This document shows positions 25,155 through 32,770 of a stretch of 64,000 nt of DNA, one piece after another (the stretch's first letter is position 1; the number at the start of each line of letters is the position of its first letter). A model generated the notes under the pieces. It did no database searches, was not told the origin of the DNA, and saw only the letters and a list, made by a program, of their open reading frames with translations. This stretch comes from Thalassospira lohafexi (lineage in GTDB: Bacteria; Pseudomonadota; Alphaproteobacteria; Rhodospirillales; Thalassospiraceae), in contig NZ_NXGX01000002.1 in NCBI RefSeq assembly GCF_002844275.1, forward strand, positions 186,001 to 250,000, given 5' to 3'. Position numbers and translations under genes: made by a program.

Positions 25155-25940
25155 TCAGTTCATTGCGTCGGTTTTCACCCAGATCACACCACCACGCTCG
25201 ACAGGAACTTGTTCATCGCTGTTGGGGGCGGCCATCGTGCCGTCTTCGATCAATGCGGCAAACACCCACCAGCCATCCTTTGGCATGGCGTAATGGAAAA
25301 TGCCGTTGGCATCAGCCTTAATCACCTGTGTGGCAAATGTCGCATTGGGCAAGGTGACACTGCCGTCATTGGCATATTCAACTTCGACCTCGGCAAACGG
25401 GACGGGGGCGCCATTGTGGCGCACCATTCCGGAAAACACATTGCCGGTCCAAATGCCATACGGCCGGGTCAGCGGTTCGATCTCGACCGGAAAACCGACC
25501 ATCTGGTCCCAGTCTTCGCCTGCGTCAAAGGCATCAATGACGGTCTTGGTATATTGAATGATGTATTTGCCTTCTGCTGGCTCAAAGTAAGGAACCGGCT
25601 CAAGGTAAAAGGCGTACCCCCCCGGTGCCTTAATAGTCGTCTTGGCGTCAAATGCGCCCTTGCCATCCACCGTCTTGGCGGTCAGCGACGACATAAGGTC
25701 GGTTTTTTCCCCATTGTGCTGCACACCAAACTGCAACGGTGTGAACATTTCCATCGCCGGGCCATTGGTCATCGGATGGGTGAAGGTCAGATCAAATGTC
25801 ACCTGCGTCCCGCTGTCCTGATCGACCACATTGGCCGACGGGATCATTTTCTGAAAATGCGCCTGCGCCGTGCCAACGACGGCGGTACTCAAGGCCAGAG
25901 TAAGGGCAAGTTTGGGTAAAAAGCCGCTGGGCAGGGACAT
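25155..25940 (-). CDS. Periplasmic K-type component (DUF4198), copy 2
   Basis: The 261-residue paralog of the protein at 19300 has the signal peptide cleavage AQA/H, giving mature HFQKMIPSAN. The conserved FTHPMTNGPAMEMFTPLQFGV and GIFHYAMPKDGWWVFAALIEDG align with copy 1. The start at 25940 has AAAGGA 8 bases upstream. No M, Q or O gene accompanies this pair and no cobalamin riboswitch precedes it. It may serve the same CbiMQO core under different regulation or another metal. An inverted GTATGA repeat lies in its promoter region. Confidence 0.8.
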   Translation of the reverse strand: MSLPSGFLPKLALTLALSTAVVGTAQAHFQKMIPSANVVDQDSGTQVTFDLTFTHPMTNGPAMEMFTPLQFGVQHNGEKTDLMSSLTAKTVDGKGAFDAKTTIKAPGGYAFYLEPVPYFEPAEGKYIIQYTKTVIDAFDAGEDWDQMVGFPVEIEPLTRPYGIWTGNVFSGMVRHNGAPVPFAEVEVEYANDGSVTLPNATFATQVIKADANGIFHYAMPKDGWWVFAALIEDGTMAAPNSDEQVPVERGGVIWVKTDAMN

Positions 25941-26014
25941 TGTGCAATCCTTTGTTATGAAGTCTTTTACGCGAACAATTTCAGATCGTTCTATGCCCTT
26001 TGAAATAAAGTAAA

Positions 26015-26039
26015 TCATACAAAAACGCAAAAGGTATGA
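26015..26039. promoter_or_regulatory. TCATAC-N13-GTATGA inverted repeat upstream of the second K/L pair
   Basis: Perfect 6-base arms at 26015-26020 and 26034-26039 lie 75-100 bases before the minus-strand ATG at 25940 and overlap a plausible minus-strand -35/-10 region. It is a candidate operator. A separate GTGACGTCAC palindrome lies at 26051-26060. Confidence 0.4.
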
Positions 26040-26153
26040 ATCGTTATTTTGTGACGTCACCGTCAGTGCCCTGCATCAAACACACTTTGCATTCGGTGTT
26101 TTTACGGTATCGTGCTTGCAAAATCACAGGGTGTGCTGCGAAAAGGGAATTGT

Positions 26154-27641
26154 ATGAGGATTGTATATGTATCGCCAAATGCGCAGGAATGCTGGATTGA
26201 TGCCGCATGGCGATCGACCAAATCCCTTGATGTGGCGGTCAAGGACAGCATGCCGGGCGACCTGATCCGGCTTGTTGCAGGGGATTACCCCCTTTCCGAG
26301 CCATTGGTCTTCCCGCGAAGCGGTCACGAAGGAGCCCCGATCATCCTGCGCGGGGATACCGGATCGCAACTAAAAGTGAATAATAAGCCGGATTATTCAG
26401 TTTCAGCGAATAATCCCGGCCGCGACCGGTTCGCGGCATTTAAGCTGATTGATGTCGCCCATATCCGGATCGAGAACCTGTCGATCATCCGCTCCTGGCC
26501 AAGTGCGGTCTATATCGAAAACAGCCATGATCTATGCTTCACCGGGCTTGATATCACGGCGGGCACCTATGCGGTGTATGCCAACGGTGTCACAACGCAA
26601 GCCATTGAAATTACACAATGTCGCTGGACACAGGATGATGAAATCTGGCGCGCCATTCGCTGGGATGACATCCATGATGGCAACATTCACCCCGACGGAA
26701 AAGCCCCGTTTCGCTATCTCAACGGCGCGTTTTTTGGGGCCGATGACATCACAGGCAACGTCCTGATCGCGCGCAATGACATCCGCGATTGTTACAATGG
26801 TGTCCGGATGGATGTGTCCGCCGAAAACCTTGCCGCCCCCATCGGCAGTTTTAACCGCGACGTTCGCATTTTTGATAATAATTTCAGTTATATACGCGAC
26901 AATCCGGTCGAGCCCGAAGCCACCGCAGTTGGCTGGTGGATTGGGCGAAACCGGTTTTACAATTGCCATAAACTGTTTTCACAAGACGGTGTGCGCGGCG
27001 GTTTCTGGTACTATTTTGGCAATATCTGCTGGTTCGATAGCCGCCCGGGACCCGAAGGCGATGAATATAACGGCGGGGCGGTGTTTAAGCTGGGCAAAGG
27101 CGGCACAGTGCCGCAGCCTGACTTCATATCAGCCTGCTTTCACAACAGCTTTTTCCTGCGCCAGAAATACATCAAAAAGGGCACAACACGCGGGTTGATC
27201 AATGCGCGCAATGCGATTGAGCATGCGGACCCATCCGCTTTGCCAACCGACTTTATGCCAGCCGATCAGACGTTTTTTGGCGATGCCGATGGCCTTCAAC
27301 TGTCTGCAGAGGCACCGTTGCCGGTGATATTTTCCGGCGATCTGGCGAACCACGCAACCTATCCGGCCGTTTTTGACCGCTATCCGGGCGTGCTTGCCGA
27401 TCCAAGAAGTGCGCAAACGCCGCTTTTTGAGGATGGTTTGGCCGGGCGGTTTGATCTGCGCCGCGCATATCAGACACCATATGACAGCAACCTTGCGATC
27501 CCGATGCCTGATGGAACCGTTTGGACAGGTCATCAGGATCAGTGGCCCGGCGCGATTACAGATGGGAAACGCTATGGGGGACCGGAATTTGTTGCCGTCA
27601 ATCTTGAATATGTTCGCGAACTTTTGAACACGCGGGATTAA
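26154..27641 (+). CDS. Right-handed beta-helix protein without signal peptide
   Basis: The 495 residues have a parallel beta-helix pattern from about 30 to 330: short repeated strands such as IILRGDTGSQL, HIRIENLSIIRS, DLCFTGLDITAG and NVLIARNDIRDCYNGVRMDV. This resembles pectate-lyase-like folds. No signal peptide is present, so export would need another route, or the protein is cytoplasmic. Catalytic residues cannot be assigned. GGGA precedes the ATG at 26154; the 14 residues upstream in frame are not convincing. It is divergent from the second K/L pair and may be unrelated to metal transport. Confidence 0.72.
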   Translation: MRIVYVSPNAQECWIDAAWRSTKSLDVAVKDSMPGDLIRLVAGDYPLSEPLVFPRSGHEGAPIILRGDTGSQLKVNNKPDYSVSANNPGRDRFAAFKLIDVAHIRIENLSIIRSWPSAVYIENSHDLCFTGLDITAGTYAVYANGVTTQAIEITQCRWTQDDEIWRAIRWDDIHDGNIHPDGKAPFRYLNGAFFGADDITGNVLIARNDIRDCYNGVRMDVSAENLAAPIGSFNRDVRIFDNNFSYIRDNPVEPEATAVGWWIGRNRFYNCHKLFSQDGVRGGFWYYFGNICWFDSRPGPEGDEYNGGAVFKLGKGGTVPQPDFISACFHNSFFLRQKYIKKGTTRGLINARNAIEHADPSALPTDFMPADQTFFGDADGLQLSAEAPLPVIFSGDLANHATYPAVFDRYPGVLADPRSAQTPLFEDGLAGRFDLRRAYQTPYDSNLAIPMPDGTVWTGHQDQWPGAITDGKRYGGPEFVAVNLEYVRELLNTRD

Positions 27642-27704
27642 GACAGCGCCATAGAGGGCCAGAACCACGACGTTGCCGTTAGGGCCGTCATTGGGCGTGT
27701 CATG

Positions 27705-27724
27705 GTGACGTAAGCGTAAATAGG
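27705..27724. promoter_or_regulatory. Possible LiuR-type operator
   Basis: GACGTAAGCGTAAAT resembles the ACGT(A)ACGTAA-type sites of LiuR regulators. It lies about 65 bases before the MerR gene, next to TTGACT, and may mediate autoregulation. Confidence 0.3.
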
Positions 27725-27785
27725 TTGACTGGTATGTCTTAATGTTGCGATGGTGTCGCATGGTCTTTAACAAACAAGAAAAATC

Positions 27786-28223
27786 ATGAACGATAAGCTT
27801 TATAGTATTACCGAGCTGGCCGAAGAGTTTGACATCACGCCGCGCGCAATCCGTTTTTACGAAACCAAAAACCTGCTTGCCCCGCAGCGTGCAGGGGCCA
27901 CGCGTGTTTACAACTACCGTGACCGGGCACGCTTGATGCTGGTTTTGCGCGGCAAACGGCTTGGCTTTTCGCTTGAGGATATCAAGGAATACATCGATCT
28001 TTATGATGCCGAGCGGAGCGGGACAGAGCAACTTGCACATTTGATGCTGGTCGGGCGTCGCCGTATTTCCGAGCTTGAACAGCAGCTTGATGACGTTCAA
28101 ACAACGCTGGGCGAACTCCGCAAGATTGAGCGTGAGGCGGCAGATGCGCTGACGCAAAAGGGCATTGATCCGGAAAAGGCGCTTTTGGATATCCGGTCTA
28201 AATTGGCGATGGAAACCGTATAA
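27786..28223 (+). CDS. MerR-family regulator, LiuR-like
   Basis: The 145-residue protein has an N-terminal winged helix (YSITELAEEFDITPRAIRFYE) and a long dimerisation helix. There is no cysteine, so it is not a metal- or redox-sensing MerR. The stretch GATRVYNYRDRARLMLVLRGKRLGFSLEDIKEYIDLYD resembles LiuR, the regulator of branched-chain amino acid and fatty acid breakdown. No liu genes lie nearby, but the acyl-CoA synthetase/GNAT gene converges with it. Assignment to LiuR is tentative; MerR family is firm. Confidence 0.85.
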   Translation: MNDKLYSITELAEEFDITPRAIRFYETKNLLAPQRAGATRVYNYRDRARLMLVLRGKRLGFSLEDIKEYIDLYDAERSGTEQLAHLMLVGRRRISELEQQLDDVQTTLGELRKIEREAADALTQKGIDPEKALLDIRSKLAMETV

Positions 28224-28265
28224 GCAGATCCAAGACAAACGCATCTAGCGATATGTCCGATACGC

Positions 28266-28295
28266 AAAAAGCCCGGCATTTGAGCCGGGCTTTTG
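28266..28295. terminator. Bidirectional terminator between MerR and acyl-CoA synthetase genes
   Basis: AAAAAGCCCGGC and GCCGGGCTTTT arms form a strong stem between convergent genes. Confidence 0.9.
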
Positions 28296-28314
28296 TGTTT
28301 GGGCGACAGTTTTT

Positions 28315-31005
28315 CTATTGCGGGTCACGCTGCAAGGGCAGGGTGACTTCAAAGACTTCTTCGTCGGCGAGATACTTGCGGCTAAAGCCGAGTTTTTCAC
28401 ACAGTGTCAGCATGCGCCGGTTGTTGGGCAGGACCTGACCAATGAAGGTTTCCGTCCCCTTGCGGCGGCAAAACTCGATCATTTGTTCCATCAGTACCCG
28501 ACCAAGACCGCGCCCCTTGATGTCGGACCGGACCATGACGGCGTATTCGGCGTGTTCATTGTTCGGATCAATGACAACCTGCACCATGCCGTGGATTTGG
28601 CCTTGTTCCGGGCCATCGGGCACAATGGCGAGAAACGCCATGTCACGGTCGTAATCAAGCTGTGTCTGGCGCGCCATTTCGGAATGGGGCAATTCACGCA
28701 CCGACCCGAAGAACCTAAAGTGAATGTCTTCGGGGGTGAGTTTTGACATGAACTCATAGTGCGCCGGTTCGTCTTCGGGTTTGATCGGACGTAGCAAATA
28801 GGTCGTGCCGTCATCCAGAACCAGTTCCTTTTTCAGATGCCGAGGATAGGGATGAATGGCCAGACGCTTATCATCGCTGATGACTTTTGGTGTGACCTTG
28901 ATCCGGGCATCAAGGGCGATGACACCGTCCTTATCGGCAAGCAACGGGTTCATATCAAGTTCGAGGACTTCGCCAAGATGCACCACAAGCTGCGACAATT
29001 TGACCAGCGTCATATAGAGGTCTTCAAGGTTGACCGCCGGGACGTCGCGGTAACCTTTCAGAAGGTTATAAATCCGCGTGCCTTCAACAAGTTCGCGGGC
29101 AAGCTTCATGTTTAATGGTGGTAAGGCCATCGCGCGGTCACGCACGACTTCGACTTCAACCCCACCATGACCAAACAGGATCACCGGGCCAAAAATCGGA
29201 TCGGTGGTCATGCCAACAATCAATTCGCGCGCACCGGATCGCTTGACCATTTCCTGTACGGTAAAGCCGCGCACCCGCGCGGTCGGGAAGGCCTTTTTAA
29301 CGGTACGCAACATCTTGGTCGCCGCGTTTTTAACCTCGTCACTGCTGTCAAGGTTGAGCGCCACACCCCCGATATCCGATTTATGGCTGATGTCATCTGA
29401 CAGGATTTTTAGGGCAACTGGATAGCCAATGTCGTCAGCCGTTTTGACAGCATCTTCGACAGAGGTGGCTGCGAGTGTTTTAACCGTTGGGATGCCGTAG
29501 CATTCCAAGACAGCTTTGGCTTCGGGTTCGGTCAGCATGTCGCGCCCGGCGTGAATGGCGGCATGAATGATTTGGCGCGCCTTGTCGATTTGCGGGGTAA
29601 AGTCGCGCGGCATCGAAGGCGGCGTTTCCATCAGCAGGTCTTGCAGTTTGCGGTAATTGACCATGTGCTGGAAGGCGGCGACGGCATTTTCCGGCGTGCG
29701 ATATGTCGGGATGCCTGCGGCATAGAACATGTTGCGGGCTTCGGCGACGGTGGCTTCGCCGACCCAGTTGGTCAGGATGTTTTTCTTACTGGTTTTAATA
29801 ACGTCAATTACGCCCTGCGCGACTTCGACCGGATCGGTAATCGCGGTTGGGGCATGCATGACCAAAAGGCTGTCGATGTTGCTGTCTTTTAAAACGCACT
29901 CAATTGTTTTGGCATAACGTTCGCCCGGCGCATCCCCAATGATATCGACCGGGTTGGCGTGCGACCATGTGCTGGGCAAAACATCATCAAGCGCGCTGAT
30001 GGTGTCGTCACTCAACTGTGCCAGATGGCCATGGCGTTCAATCAGGGCATCGACGGCCAAAACCCCGATGCCGCCACCATTGGTGACAATGCCCAGTTTA
30101 TCGCCCCGGAACGGACGCATGCGCGACAGTGTCTCGGCGGCTGAGAACATTTCGCTGACGGTGTAAACACGCAAGACACCCGCACGCTTGATCGCTGCAT
30201 CAAACACATCATCGGCCCCGGCCAGCGCGCCCGTATGAGACGCGGCAGCCGCCGCACCCTCGGCAAAGCGGCCAGACTTGATACACAGGATCGGCTTATT
30301 GCGGGATGCCGCACGGGCAGCTGAGATAAAGCTTCGGCGTTCATGAATGGATTCGATATAAAGCATGATCGCACGGGTTTGTGGATCAGACCCGAGATAG
30401 TCGATGACATCGCCAAAATCGACATCGTCGCATTCACCCAAAGATATGAAATGCGAAAAGCCAATGCCGCGCGCGGCAGCCCAGTCAAGCACAGCGGTAC
30501 ACAGCGCACCGGACTGTGACACAAAGGCGATTTTACCATTTTCAATGCTTTGGTGGCTGAAGCTGGCGTTTAGACCAATGCCCGGAACCATAAGGCCGAG
30601 ACAGTTCGGGCCAAGAAGGCGCATTTTGCGGCTTGCGGCAATGTCGAGCATTGCCTGTTTGATGCTGCGCGTCTCATCAAAGGGTTCCGCGCCAAGCCCG
30701 GCAGTCAGGACAATCGCCGCAAGGCATCCTTTGTCGGCAAGGCATTCCATGGTCGGGACAACGGCCTGTGGCGGCACGCAAATTACCGCAAGTTCCGGTG
30801 TCACCGGGAGGCTGTTGACATCAGGATAGGCCAGGACACCGCCAATCGATTGACTGTGCGGATTGACCGGCATGATCGGCCCTTTAAAGCCACCAGCCAG
30901 AAGGTTCCGCATCATGACCTGCCCAACAGAATGGGGGCGGTTTGATGCGCCAATGACGGCAACAGATTTGGGTTTAAACAGATGGTCGAGGTTGATCGTG
31001 CTCAT
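28315..31005 (-). CDS. NDP-forming acyl-CoA synthetase fused to GNAT acetyltransferase (Pat-like)
   Basis: The 896 residues contain, in order, a CoA-binding Rossmann domain (about 1-140), a succinyl-CoA ligase-like domain, an ATP-grasp domain (about 490-710) and a C-terminal GNAT acetyltransferase (about 730-890, RSDIKGRGLGRVLMEQMIEF). The architecture matches Pat, which acetylates and silences acetyl-CoA synthetase. The phosphohistidine motif SHTGALAG is intact with His257. As I recall, Salmonella Pat lacks this histidine, so this protein could still form acyl-CoA. Pat-type protein acetylation and acyl-CoA synthesis are both possible. Confidence 0.88.
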   Translation of the reverse strand: MSTINLDHLFKPKSVAVIGASNRPHSVGQVMMRNLLAGGFKGPIMPVNPHSQSIGGVLAYPDVNSLPVTPELAVICVPPQAVVPTMECLADKGCLAAIVLTAGLGAEPFDETRSIKQAMLDIAASRKMRLLGPNCLGLMVPGIGLNASFSHQSIENGKIAFVSQSGALCTAVLDWAAARGIGFSHFISLGECDDVDFGDVIDYLGSDPQTRAIMLYIESIHERRSFISAARAASRNKPILCIKSGRFAEGAAAAASHTGALAGADDVFDAAIKRAGVLRVYTVSEMFSAAETLSRMRPFRGDKLGIVTNGGGIGVLAVDALIERHGHLAQLSDDTISALDDVLPSTWSHANPVDIIGDAPGERYAKTIECVLKDSNIDSLLVMHAPTAITDPVEVAQGVIDVIKTSKKNILTNWVGEATVAEARNMFYAAGIPTYRTPENAVAAFQHMVNYRKLQDLLMETPPSMPRDFTPQIDKARQIIHAAIHAGRDMLTEPEAKAVLECYGIPTVKTLAATSVEDAVKTADDIGYPVALKILSDDISHKSDIGGVALNLDSSDEVKNAATKMLRTVKKAFPTARVRGFTVQEMVKRSGARELIVGMTTDPIFGPVILFGHGGVEVEVVRDRAMALPPLNMKLARELVEGTRIYNLLKGYRDVPAVNLEDLYMTLVKLSQLVVHLGEVLELDMNPLLADKDGVIALDARIKVTPKVISDDKRLAIHPYPRHLKKELVLDDGTTYLLRPIKPEDEPAHYEFMSKLTPEDIHFRFFGSVRELPHSEMARQTQLDYDRDMAFLAIVPDGPEQGQIHGMVQVVIDPNNEHAEYAVMVRSDIKGRGLGRVLMEQMIEFCRRKGTETFIGQVLPNNRRMLTLCEKLGFSRKYLADEEVFEVTLPLQRDPQ

Positions 31006-31224
31006 GGCCGTGTTCCCGCGTTATGTCTGGGGCCGGTTCAGTGCATCCGCCAATGCGTCTATGGTCGTGACGGCGTTTTGACCGATGCTATTGTTTCAGC
31101 TGCGAGATCGTATGTCAGGCCAAATTATATTGATTTGCTTTGCATCAATAAAGCACTGAAGTGACAAAGTTTTTATGGAGTTGTCACATATCTGTCCGGG
31201 CGGGTGAGGTGCTGCGTGTGCTCA

Positions 31225-31542
31225 TCAGTGCATATGACCACGATGGCTGTCGTCGTCATAACGTTCCGATTGCTCGATCCATTGTTCGACTTCATCGGCA
31301 CTTTGCATCGCCAGTGCGATTTCAAGATCATTTTGAACATGGGCAAGATTGTCAAACATCGGGCACCAGCCGAAGGCCTGAATGCGGGGATCGGTATTTG
31401 ATGAAATTGTAAACAATTCCCCGTCAATCGGATGAACCATGCCGTGAATGACGTCTTGTTCACCGATAATCAACCAGCCCTGACTGGCGCCAGACAGCGT
31501 GCCGAGCTTGACTTCACGCAGTTCAATTTTCACTGTTTTCAT
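31225..31542 (-). CDS. Small hypothetical protein
   Basis: The 105-residue soluble protein begins MKTVKIELREVKLGTLSG and has a central IHPIDG-type turn (HGMVHPIDGELFTISS). Its His/Asp-rich C-terminus ends SHRGHMH, a possible metal site, though weak. I do not recognise it. The frame runs up into the tRNA-Asn terminator; the ATG at 31542 is chosen because GGGAACG lies upstream and it falls after that terminator. It is upstream of the acyl-CoA synthetase gene in the same direction, separated by 220 bases. Confidence 0.65.
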   Translation of the reverse strand: MKTVKIELREVKLGTLSGASQGWLIIGEQDVIHGMVHPIDGELFTISSNTDPRIQAFGWCPMFDNLAHVQNDLEIALAMQSADEVEQWIEQSERYDDDSHRGHMH

Positions 31543-31578
31543 GGTGATGCGTTCCCGTAAGATCAGGCGGCTAAAAAC

Positions 31579-31612
31579 AAAAGGGACCGAACATAAAGTT
31601 CGGTCCCTTTTT
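31579..31612 (-). terminator. Terminator of tRNA-Asn copy 1
   Basis: AAAAGGGACCGAAC and GTTCGGTCCCTTTTT form a perfect 14-bp stem directly after the tRNA (minus direction). Confidence 0.92.
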
Positions 31613-31615
31613 AAT

Positions 31616-31691
31616 TGGCTCCGGCAGCAGGACTCGAACCTGCGACCCAATGATTAACAGTCATTTGCTCTACCAACTGAGCTATGCCGGA
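31616..31691 (-). tRNA. tRNA-Asn (GTT), copy 1
   Basis: This 76-nt cloverleaf with encoded CCA has acceptor stem TCCGGCA/TGCCGGA with discriminator G, anticodon loop CTGTTAA and T-arm GGTTCGAGTCC. It is identical to copy 2. Confidence 0.97.
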
Positions 31692-32109
31692 TCAGGTACG
31701 CACCCCGTTTGAAGCGCGTGGCAGGTGTATAATCAAACGACCCAAACCCCGCAAGACCTTTTTACGAAAAAAGGGCCAATTCTTTGTCTTTTTGCGAATT
31801 TTCACGCCAATGGCGCGCCGGGGTTAATCCGTTGGCGTTTATATGTCGAAATATGGTTGAGGCCGATTGAGGGGGCGATGGTGCGATATTACATTGCCGA
31901 TGGCACTTACGGCTGTTTTTGACTGCAGGAAGTGCTGTTAAGTGTGGACCCTATGAATACGGTGCCAAAGGTCGGGCATCGGCCCATTGCAGTTAAATTT
32001 GATCAAACCTGAATGTACAACTCATGGGGATATGCCGCACACATGCGCACGAACAAAGTCGGGTAGGGTGTCTTTTGAAACAGCAAAGCGCTGTTTTGGT
32101 CCAGAATGC
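31692..32109. other. Intergenic region between the two tRNA-Asn genes
   Basis: About 420 bases without a convincing gene. It contains the minus-strand promoter of tRNA-Asn copy 1 near its left end. Short open frames here overlap tRNA sequence or lack ribosome binding sites. Confidence 0.5.
31726..31754 (-). promoter_or_regulatory. Likely promoter of tRNA-Asn copy 1
   Basis: On the minus strand, TTGCGG, a 17-base spacer and TATACA end about 35 bases before the tRNA 5' end. The same -10 hexamer is used in front of tRNA-Cys. Confidence 0.5.
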
Positions 32110-32142
32110 AAAAAACCCCGGAACAAAGTTCCAGGGTTTTTT
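32110..32142 (-). terminator. Terminator of the tRNA-Cys/tRNA-Asn unit
   Basis: AAAAACCCCGGAAC and GTTCCAGGGTTTTTT form a stem with one mismatch, reading leftwards from tRNA-Asn copy 2. Confidence 0.88.
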
Positions 32143-32217
32143 GGCTCCGGCAGCAGGACTCGAACCTGCGACCCAATGATTAACAGTCATTTGCTCTACC
32201 AACTGAGCTATGCCGGA
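32142..32217 (-). tRNA. tRNA-Asn (GTT), copy 2
   Basis: This 76-nt sequence is identical to copy 1, with CCA encoded. It lies 4 bases after tRNA-Cys in the same direction, so the two are probably one transcript. Confidence 0.97.
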
Positions 32218-32221
32218 TCAG

Positions 32222-32295
32222 TGGAGGCGCGAGCCGGAATCGAACCGGCGTGCAAGGATTTGCAGTCCTCTGCGTAACCACTCCGCCATCGCGCC
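32222..32295 (-). tRNA. tRNA-Cys (GCA)
   Basis: This 74-nt cloverleaf has acceptor stem GGCGCGA/TCGCGCC with discriminator T and CCA encoded. The anticodon loop is CTGCAAA and the T-arm GGTTCGATTCC. Confidence 0.97.
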
Positions 32296-32313
32296 TTAGC
32301 GTTGGCTGGCCGG

Positions 32314-32343
32314 TGTATAGCCCCATCGAATACGACCCGTCAA
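32314..32343 (-). promoter_or_regulatory. Likely promoter of the tRNA-Cys/tRNA-Asn unit
   Basis: On the minus strand, TTGACG, an 18-base spacer and TATACA precede tRNA-Cys by about 19 bases. Confidence 0.6.
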
Positions 32344-32395
32344 GCACCCAATTCCAGATTTTTCGACCAGCGTGTTGATTTCATGCCCAAAACAG

Positions 32396-32510
32396 AAAAA
32401 AGCGCCCGGAAAGCAATCCCGGGCGCCTTGAATGACATCGCCATCGTGTTTGCCGACAACGATTTTATTTTGCTTCGTTGCGATCGAAATCATGGTCATC
32501 AATGCAATCA
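32396..32510 (-). ncRNA. Candidate small RNA ending in an orphan terminator
   Basis: A strong minus-strand terminator (GCGCCCGGG/CCGGGCGC stem followed by six U, 32396-32430) has no gene in front of it, because the next gene upstream on that strand side is the divergent methyltransferase-like gene. The 80 bases before it can fold. TTGATGAC (32502-32495) pairs with GTCATTCAA (32436-32428), and CAACGA/TCGTTG pair inside. TTGACA lies at 32530-32525 on the minus strand, but the -10 is poor. No known RNA family is recognised. Confidence 0.35.
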
Positions 32511-32658
32511 GAGTTTCTCAAATGTTGTCAAAAGCACGAAATTCCAGCATCGGCTGAATTTTCGAAATTTGATGGGGTTGAATGCGCGTCAGGAGCGCCG
32601 TGACGTACTTATATTGTGGTTTTTATTGTGCAATTGCTGCTTTGCCATTGATCGGATG

Positions 32659-32687
32659 TTGTCAGGTGCTTATGTGCTGACTATAAA
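32659..32687 (+). promoter_or_regulatory. Strong promoter of the methyltransferase-rhodanese-tolC region
   Basis: TTGTCA (32659-32664), a 17-base spacer and TATAAA (32682-32687) lie about 80 bases before the ATG at 32771. Confidence 0.65.
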
Positions 32688-32770
32688 CAGGGCAATGATC
32701 GCAAGCGGCTTTGGGGACGATAAAGACGGTTGCGGTGTTTTTCTCGCGAGAATTTTCAGGTCAGATAAAC

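Noticed and set aside
26051-26060. GTGACGTCAC palindrome as a separate operator
   Set aside because: Ten bases is short for a stand-alone claim; noted only within the region of the GTATGA repeat.
27129-28244. 371-codon minus-strand frame
   Set aside because: Covers the beta-helix and MerR genes on the opposite strand and has no domain.
32296-32502. 68-codon minus-strand frame
   Set aside because: Runs through a strong terminator hairpin and up to the tRNA-Cys 5' end; a small RNA is a better explanation.
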